NCBI GenBank assembly: GCA_934699065.1
Contig: CAKUWD010000109.1
Span: forward strand, 1 to 9,673
Origin: an uncultured Treponema sp.
GTDB lineage: Bacteria; Spirochaetota; Spirochaetia; Treponematales; Treponemataceae
Reading direction: 5' to 3'
DNA: 9,673 bases
Part shown: in pieces, positions 6,061 through 9,673 of the stretch
Layout of the letters: each line of letters begins with the position of its first letter
Position numbering within the stretch: position 1 is the stretch's first letter
The notes under the pieces: model-generated
Databases searched by the model: none
Told to the model about the DNA's origin: nothing
The model's input: the letters and a program-made list of their open reading frames with translations, nothing else
Program-made: the position numbers and the translations under genes

Positions 6061-6977
6061 TTGTCTCCCCTGCGGAAAATAGAGTGTGAGATGGAAGTTA
6101 TCTGACTCCGGCTTTTATCCAGTATAGGAAAAGCAATCATAAATAAGATTACAGCCTGAATCAGACTGCTTATATCAAAACCAAAATTATGAAAAAGAGC
6201 ATATCTGTTTGCGTAAGTTGTCATAAAGCCCATTAAAAATGATGATGGAATTAAGGCAAGTGGATTTGTACCTGCTATGAGAGCTGCGGAAAAAGCGTTC
6301 CAGCCCATTCCTGAATAAAAGCCCTGGTGGCAGGTAAAGTAAGTTCCGAGAATGGCGGCCGCGCCGGCCAGACCGTGAAGGCCGCCGGATAATATGGCGG
6401 AGATTATTGAAAGTTTTCGACACGCAAAGCCTGCGTATCTGGAAAACTCAGGCGAAATACCTAGTATGCAGATTTGTCTTCCCCATGCTGTGCGGTTCAA
6501 AAGAAACCAGAGCCCAATACAGAATATAAGGGCAATTATAAAAGAGGCATTTAATGGTGACGGTTCCAGTATAGAAGGCAGGCGGACTGCTTCCGGAATG
6601 AAAGGAGTTGCAAGAAGATTGTCAGTTTTACTTCTTGCAGGTCCGCTGATTAAGCCGTCTAAAAAGGGAATAATTGCAGCAGAAGCTATAAATGATGTAA
6701 ACAAAAAGTCTGCATTGCGAAAAATCTTAAATACAGCAGAAAAGGCAGCTAATATTGCAGAACATATAAAGGCCGCAGCAACGGCAAAAAGTATTGCAAA
6801 AAAAACAGGCAGCCGGCAGTTTGCAAGAATTATTGCGCTTATAAAACCTCCAAGATAAATCTGACCTTCGCCTCCTAAGTTGAAGTCTCCGGATTTAATT
6901 GAAATTAGAGCGCCGCATCCTGCAAGCATATAAAGTGAGGAAAGATTTAATGCTGAACCGAGATAGTAAACATTCAT
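6057..6977 (-). CDS. ABC importer permease, BPD_transp_2 family (BMP/Rfu-type, first permease)
   Basis: A 306-residue multi-pass membrane protein, the likely partner of the permease encoded next. The family hallmark FNLGGEGQIYLGGF (about residues 32-45) matches the FNIGAEGQ motif of BMP-type permeases. Later blocks include GRQICILGISPEFSRYAGF (cytoplasmic coupling region) and GMGWNAFSAALIAGTNPLAL. The protein begins at what is normally the second transmembrane segment (YLGSALNLSSLYMLAG), so an N-terminal segment of perhaps 40-60 residues found in many relatives is absent. The ATG at 6977 overlaps the ATPase stop (ATGA) and is preceded by AGGAAAG (6989-6983), a good ribosome-binding site, so the short start looks genuine and translationally coupled. 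It ends in an ATGA overlap with the second permease. The substrate is undetermined. Confidence 0.9.
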   Translation of the reverse strand: MNVYYLGSALNLSSLYMLAGCGALISIKSGDFNLGGEGQIYLGGFISAIILANCRLPVFFAILFAVAAAFICSAILAAFSAVFKIFRNADFLFTSFIASAAIIPFLDGLISGPARSKTDNLLATPFIPEAVRLPSILEPSPLNASFIIALIFCIGLWFLLNRTAWGRQICILGISPEFSRYAGFACRKLSIISAILSGGLHGLAGAAAILGTYFTCHQGFYSGMGWNAFSAALIAGTNPLALIPSSFLMGFMTTYANRYALFHNFGFDISSLIQAVILFMIAFPILDKSRSQITSISHSIFRRGDK

Positions 6978-8071
6978 ACTGTCTTTCCTATTATGATTTT
7001 TGTTCCTTTTTTTGCAAGCCCCTCAAGCCTGCTGTATAGTCTCTCTGTTGCTTCTACGTCAAGTCCGTGGGTAGGATCAAAAAGATAAAGTTCCTCCGGA
7101 TTTTCTGCAAGCTCTCGTTCAAGAATAAGTCTTTGAAGCATACCCCCTGAAAGACAAAGAGCCTTTTCATTCAGTCTGATATTTACGTCTGCTTTTTTCA
7201 GCAGGTTTTGTGCATAGTTTTCTAAAACGGATTGTTTTTCATTTGTATGATAAGCAGTGCATAATTGAAAAACTGTAAGATTTGGATTTGAGGCCCGGAA
7301 GCTTCTGTCTGAAGGAATGTAGCCTGTTTTCTTCTGTGTCTTCCGTGCTTTTAAAACTTCTTCTTCTGTGATATTTTTTTCTTCTATAAAATCTGGGGTA
7401 ATAACCGTTTTTGTTAGTCCGAATAATTTTTGCTTTATATCCTCTTCTGTGATTTTTGAGGAAGCAGTTTTTTCAAGTACGCTTCCATCCTTCAGCAAAA
7501 TAACTTCATCTGATTTTTCAATTGCTTCTTTAAAACTGTGGGTAATAATTATTATGGTAAGCCCTGTCTTGGTAAGCTCCCGGATTTTTTTTGTATCTAA
7601 AAAGGGCGGTTCATCCAGAATCAGTACGCATGGACCTTTGAGCAGTGCACCAGAAAGAGAGCTGTTGAAGGCTTCCTGTTCACTTAAATTTTGTACTTTT
7701 TCTGAAAGTTCCCGCCCAGGGAGCCAGTTTTTTTTGATTTCAGGAATCAGTTTTGTCATTTTGTGACTTATTCCTATCCTGAGATTATCTTTAATTGAAA
7801 GCGAAGGTGCGAGTAATGGTCTTTGATGAACACATACTATTCCATTTTTTATAGCATCCTTTGGCTTTCTGATTTTCAGTTTTTTTTGATTAAGAAATAT
7901 GCTGCCTTCTGTTGGTAAAATATCACCGCAAAGAACATGTGCCAGGGTTGATTTACCAGCTCCGTTTTCTCCGAGAAGAGAATAAATCTTTCCCGGTTCA
8001 AAGTCTAAAGTGACATTAGTGAGAACGGTTTTATATGAATATTTTACGCAGATATTATCTAAGTGTAACAT
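6974..8071 (-). CDS. Tandem ABC ATPase of a BMP/Rfu-type importer, shortened, with one intact composite ATP site
   Basis: A 365-residue cytoplasmic ATPase that would power the two permeases. Relatives (RbsA/YufO-like) carry two full ABC domains in about 500 residues. In the first half, Walker A is GENGAGKST (34-42), the Q-loop glutamine is Q83 (VCVHQRP), Walker B is VLILDEPP (149-156, D153/E154) and the switch histidine is H178 (IIITHSF). Its signature motif is degenerate: LSEQEAFNSS (129-138) replaces the usual LSxGEQQ. The second half starts near YIPSDR (251-256) and has LSGGMLQR (307-314) and a Walker B-like YLFDPTHGLD (329-338). The stretch that should carry its Walker A is missing, with only about 30 residues between the halves, and the end (GTKIIIGKTV) stops before the switch histidine. 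The ATG at 8071 follows an in-frame TAA by one codon and has no Shine-Dalgarno sequence. Two halves of one functional site remain, so activity is plausible. Confidence 0.9.
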   Translation of the reverse strand: MLHLDNICVKYSYKTVLTNVTLDFEPGKIYSLLGENGAGKSTLAHVLCGDILPTEGSIFLNQKKLKIRKPKDAIKNGIVCVHQRPLLAPSLSIKDNLRIGISHKMTKLIPEIKKNWLPGRELSEKVQNLSEQEAFNSSLSGALLKGPCVLILDEPPFLDTKKIRELTKTGLTIIIITHSFKEAIEKSDEVILLKDGSVLEKTASSKITEEDIKQKLFGLTKTVITPDFIEEKNITEEEVLKARKTQKKTGYIPSDRSFRASNPNLTVFQLCTAYHTNEKQSVLENYAQNLLKKADVNIRLNEKALCLSGGMLQRLILERELAENPEELYLFDPTHGLDVEATERLYSRLEGLAKKGTKIIIGKTV

Positions 8072-8083
8072 AGTTTATAAGTC

Positions 8084-8100
8084 GGCAAGCATAGCTTGCC
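8084..8100 (-). promoter_or_regulatory. GC-rich hairpin between the binding-protein and ATPase genes
   Basis: GGCAAGC-TAT-GCTTGCC is a perfect 7-bp stem with a 3-nt loop, in the 58-bp gap between the two genes. No T tract follows, so it is not a standard terminator. Such hairpins often protect the 3' end of a binding-protein message so that more of it is made than of the membrane parts; that role is inferred here. Confidence 0.5.
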
Positions 8101-8120
8101 TCTGAGCCATTCTTTTTTCG

Positions 8121-8126
8121 ATTATA
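8121..8126 (-). promoter_or_regulatory. Isolated perfect -10 box after the binding-protein stop
   Basis: TATAAT on the minus strand, 3 nt after the binding-protein stop codon. No convincing -35 is found 16-18 nt upstream. If active it would start a transcript near 8114, carrying the hairpin in its leader, for the ATPase and permeases alone. In AT-rich DNA a chance match is quite likely. Confidence 0.2.
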
Positions 8127-8129
8127 GGC

Positions 8130-9128
8130 TTATTTTATCTCCGTTTTTCCAGCTCTGATATCGGCAAGCAAATCTGCCATCTTTTTACGGATGTCTTCTG
8201 GAACTGTCTTGATGTAGTTTGGATCATCCTGAACAAAGTCTACAAAGCCTTCTTTGATTCCAACCATTTTAGCACTTGCCCATGGTGTGTTATCTTCAAG
8301 GAATTCTTTTGTAACATTGTAAGACATTTTCTTCTGTTCCATAACGCTGGAAGAAATAATTGTTCCCGGAGCTTTAGCAAATCCGTTGTCATCAAACCAG
8401 GTAATATAAATCTTGTTGTTTATGGCTGAAGTAATTACTCCCTGAGAAGCTCCTCCACAAATCGGAAGAATTACATCTACACCTTTTTTAGCAACTGCAT
8501 CTGCTATTTCTGCTCCTTTTGTAGCATCATACCAGTTTCCAACGATTCTGAAGTCTACAGTTGATACAGCGTTTGCAGCTTTTGCACCTTTTTCAAAGTA
8601 AGGGTAGATTACATTGTTCATAACAGGATATTCCTGTGCAGCAATAAGGGCAAGCTTATGTGATTTTGACATTAAACCGCCGATGTAGCCAGTAAGATAT
8701 GACTGTTCATACTGATTATAGCATACGGTATGAATATTCTTATTTCCTTCTTTAGTTGCATCCAGGAGAATAAACTTCTGATTAGGGAATGTTTTAAGAA
8801 TAGGTTCAACAAGATCTGGAAGGGAAGGGTTAGATGAAATGATTACATCATATTTTCGTTCTGCACAGAGGGCTGTGATTTTTGGACCCCATTCAGCCTG
8901 ATTTGTACCGGCTTCCATTACAAAAAGTTCAATCTTGTTTTTCTTTGCAAGCGATTGATTCTTTTCTTCTACAGCGGCTTTTACACCCTGTACGAGCATA
9001 TTGTAAGTTGGGCTGTCATCAATGATGCCAGGTACAAATACAGCAACAGATTTTTTACCTGTGCTTTTAGCAAATCCCATAGAAAGAAATGCCAGGAGAA
9101 TAGTTGTAAATAAAAGTATCTTTTTCAT
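8130..9128 (-). CDS. Periplasmic substrate-binding protein, BMP family (RfuA/PnrA-like)
   Basis: A 332-residue solute-binding protein. Residues 1-20 (MKKILLFTTILLAFLSMGFA) are a signal peptide, probably cut after A20. There is no cysteine at the cleavage site, so it is not a typical lipoprotein, unlike most treponemal binding proteins. BMP-type features are VAVFVPGIIDDSPTYNMLVQG (about 28-48), YDVIISSNPSLPDL (93-106), FPNQKFILLDA (114-124), YNQYEQSYLTGYIGG (137-151), GNWYDATKGAEIADAVAKKG (197-216) and DVILPICGGASQGVI (218-232). It would deliver solute to the permease-ATPase complex encoded downstream. The arrangement matches the treponemal riboflavin system RfuABCD; a nucleoside, as for PnrA, is the alternative. 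The ATG at 9128 is chosen because an in-frame TTG at 9164 falls inside the -35 box and would add residues ahead of the signal peptide. There is no Shine-Dalgarno sequence; the -10 ends 7 nt upstream. Confidence 0.9.
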   Translation of the reverse strand: MKKILLFTTILLAFLSMGFAKSTGKKSVAVFVPGIIDDSPTYNMLVQGVKAAVEEKNQSLAKKNKIELFVMEAGTNQAEWGPKITALCAERKYDVIISSNPSLPDLVEPILKTFPNQKFILLDATKEGNKNIHTVCYNQYEQSYLTGYIGGLMSKSHKLALIAAQEYPVMNNVIYPYFEKGAKAANAVSTVDFRIVGNWYDATKGAEIADAVAKKGVDVILPICGGASQGVITSAINNKIYITWFDDNGFAKAPGTIISSSVMEQKKMSYNVTKEFLEDNTPWASAKMVGIKEGFVDFVQDDPNYIKTVPEDIRKKMADLLADIRAGKTEIK

Positions 9129-9135
9129 AGGCAAT

Positions 9136-9164
9136 AATATAGTTTTATATAAAACTATTGTCAA
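9136..9164 (-). promoter_or_regulatory. Strong sigma-70-type promoter of the importer operon
   Basis: On the minus strand the -35 is a perfect TTGACA (9164-9159), the spacer is 17 nt, and the -10 is TATATT (9141-9136, 5/6). Transcription should begin 6-8 nt after the -10, at the ATG (9128) or a base or two before it. This is the best promoter in the window. Confidence 0.8.
9139..9158. promoter_or_regulatory. 20-bp perfect palindrome in the promoter spacer, candidate MarR operator
   Basis: Half-sites ATAGTTTTAT and ATAAAACTAT form a perfect 20-bp palindrome filling the spacer and entering the -10 box. A dimer bound here would block RNA polymerase. Size, symmetry and position fit MarR-family operators, and a marR gene lies just upstream. 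The binding protein is inferred from context. Confidence 0.6.
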
Positions 9165-9276
9165 TAGAGTTATAAAAAAAGTCTGTTGCTCCCGTGGAAA
9201 AAGAGCATTGTCAACGGGGATGATGTTGCCAACGCTCTTTTTCCACTCCGCATCAGACTTTTTTTATAACTCTATT
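9163..9276. repeat. 114-bp imperfect palindrome (terminator hairpin or MITE-like element)
   Basis: The outer arms 9163-9185 and 9254-9276 are perfect 23-bp inverted copies, each with a run of seven A or T next to GTCTG/CAGAC. After a one-base mismatch and a 3-bp match there is a small internal loop, then perfect 13-bp inner arms GTGGAAAAAGAGC (9194-9206) and GCTCTTTTTCCAC (9234-9246). A third, imperfect stem of about 9 bp sits inside and leaves a 9-nt loop. Folding is slightly better as minus-strand RNA (G-U in place of A-C). The last two codons and stop of marR lie in the right arm, and the -35 of the importer promoter touches the left arm. It can serve as a two-way terminator. TA dinucleotides flank GAGTTAT...ATAACTC, as in IS630/mariner-type miniature elements. 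Confidence 0.8.
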
Positions 9277-9673
9277 TTTTTTACAAAATTCTTCTTAATT
9301 CTCAGCAAAGTATTAAAAAACTCTTCTTTTTCATTCTCTGTAAAGCCTTTGAAAAATGTTCCTAATAGATCTGATGATAATTCCTGTGCCGTAGCGTTAA
9401 ATTGCCTGCCTTTTTCGGTGAGGTAGATAATTCGGCTTCTTTTGTCGTTAGGGGCGGCGTCGCCTGTTATAAAGCCGTCTTTTTCGAGTTTGCGGACGAG
9501 AACTGTGGTTGTAGATTTATCACGGTTGATTTTTTCAGACAGTTCTCCCATAGTCATTTTTTCATTTACGCTCAACTGAAAAAGTATATTCCCATGTGAA
9601 GAAGCAAAATCCGGATAGCCGCGTTCTTTGAGTTTTTCGATAAGAAAATCAGCAGTAATTGTATGAATATGAG
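9264..9673 (-). CDS. MarR-family transcriptional regulator, N-terminus beyond window edge
   Basis: 135 residues are visible and the frame stays open to the right edge. The visible start reads HIHTITADFLIEKLKERGYP, then DFASSHGNILFQLS. A TTG at 9575 could be taken as a start, but the upstream in-frame sequence supplies the helix that family members have before the winged helix, so the gene begins outside. The winged helix-turn-helix includes MTMGELSEKINRDKSTTTVL, then VRKLEKDGF (recognition helix region), with the wing PNDKRSRIIYLTEKG carrying the usual Asp/Arg pair. A C-terminal dimerisation helix ends KKNFVKKIEL. MarR proteins are dimeric repressors often released by a small ligand. It lies directly upstream of the importer operon on the same strand, separated by the 114-bp palindrome, and probably binds the promoter palindrome. 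Its last codons and stop are within the inverted-repeat arm. The ligand is unknown. Confidence 0.9.
   Translation of the reverse strand, partial: HIHTITADFLIEKLKERGYPDFASSHGNILFQLSVNEKMTMGELSEKINRDKSTTTVLVRKLEKDGFITGDAAPNDKRSRIIYLTEKGRQFNATAQELSSDLLGTFFKGFTENEKEEFFNTLLRIKKNFVKKIEL

Noticed and set aside
6394..6858. 154-codon open frame on the plus strand opposite the first permease
   Set aside because: The minus-strand frame is a clear BPD_transp_2 permease with coupled start and stop; the plus-strand product is lysine/alanine-rich with no family features.
6974..8071. Frameshift or pseudogene explanation for the short ATPase
   Set aside because: The frame is intact, the ends are coupled by an ATGA overlap, and the missing Walker A region is simply absent from the DNA instead of lying in another frame. 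A clean in-frame loss is more likely.
9129..9164. Longer binding-protein start at TTG 9164
   Set aside because: The TTG is part of the TTGACA -35 box, and the extra 12 residues would precede an already complete signal peptide beginning MKK.
9129..9263. FMN or other riboswitch upstream of the importer
   Set aside because: No conserved RFN-element sequence was seen, and the promoter sits so close to the ATG that there is no leader to hold an aptamer.
9022..9426. 134-codon open frame on the plus strand running across the promoter, the palindrome and marR
   Set aside because: It crosses the importer promoter and the palindrome and is opposite two real genes; there is no start signal and no domain.
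9573..9575. TTG at 9575 as the start of marR
   Set aside because: The frame stays open upstream to the window edge and encodes the helix expected before the MarR winged helix, so the real start is outside.

Overview
The window looks like chromosomal DNA of a Treponema-type spirochaete. The main pointers are a class I (archaeal-type) lysyl-tRNA synthetase, which among bacteria is typical of spirochaetes, a large methyl-accepting chemotaxis protein, and a BMP-family ABC importer laid out like the treponemal Rfu (riboflavin) locus. Base composition is AT-rich. The genus assignment is inference; no rRNA or other taxonomic marker is present.

Layout. (1) 1-1200, minus strand: a two-component pair with a NarL/FixJ-type response regulator first and a HisKA_3-type histidine kinase after it, the kinase cut by the left edge. 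(2) 1201-1366: a divergent control region with promoters in both directions and a 14-bp perfect palindrome. (3) 1367-2998, plus: class I lysS. (4) 2999-3099: a short region packed with inverted repeats, a likely lysS terminator and the chemoreceptor promoter. (5) 3100-5238, plus: a chemoreceptor. (6) 5242-9128, minus: an importer operon of binding protein, ATPase, permease and permease; the last two junctions are ATGA overlaps. (7) 9129-9276: a strong promoter with a 20-bp palindrome between its -35 and -10, next to a 114-bp imperfect palindrome. (8) 9264-9673, minus: a MarR regulator whose start lies beyond the right edge.

How the parts work together. The binding protein would capture a small solute in the periplasm (riboflavin or a nucleoside are the best guesses) and pass it to a two-permease channel driven by the ATPase. 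The upstream MarR protein is the obvious candidate to repress the operon through the palindrome in its promoter. The importer looks reduced: the ATPase is a tandem ABC protein of only 365 residues, with Walker A only in the first half and a good signature motif only in the second; both permeases are short; and the binding protein has no lipobox cysteine.

Two other patterns stand out. Three genes that start transcription units (response regulator, lysS, binding protein) have a -10 box ending only 7-8 nt before the ATG and no Shine-Dalgarno sequence, so they may be read from leaderless mRNAs, while the two permease genes inside the operon have clear Shine-Dalgarno sequences. The chemoreceptor and the importer operon converge with 3 bp between stop codons, and the only convincing terminator for the chemoreceptor lies inside the opposing permease gene, implying overlapping antisense 3' ends.
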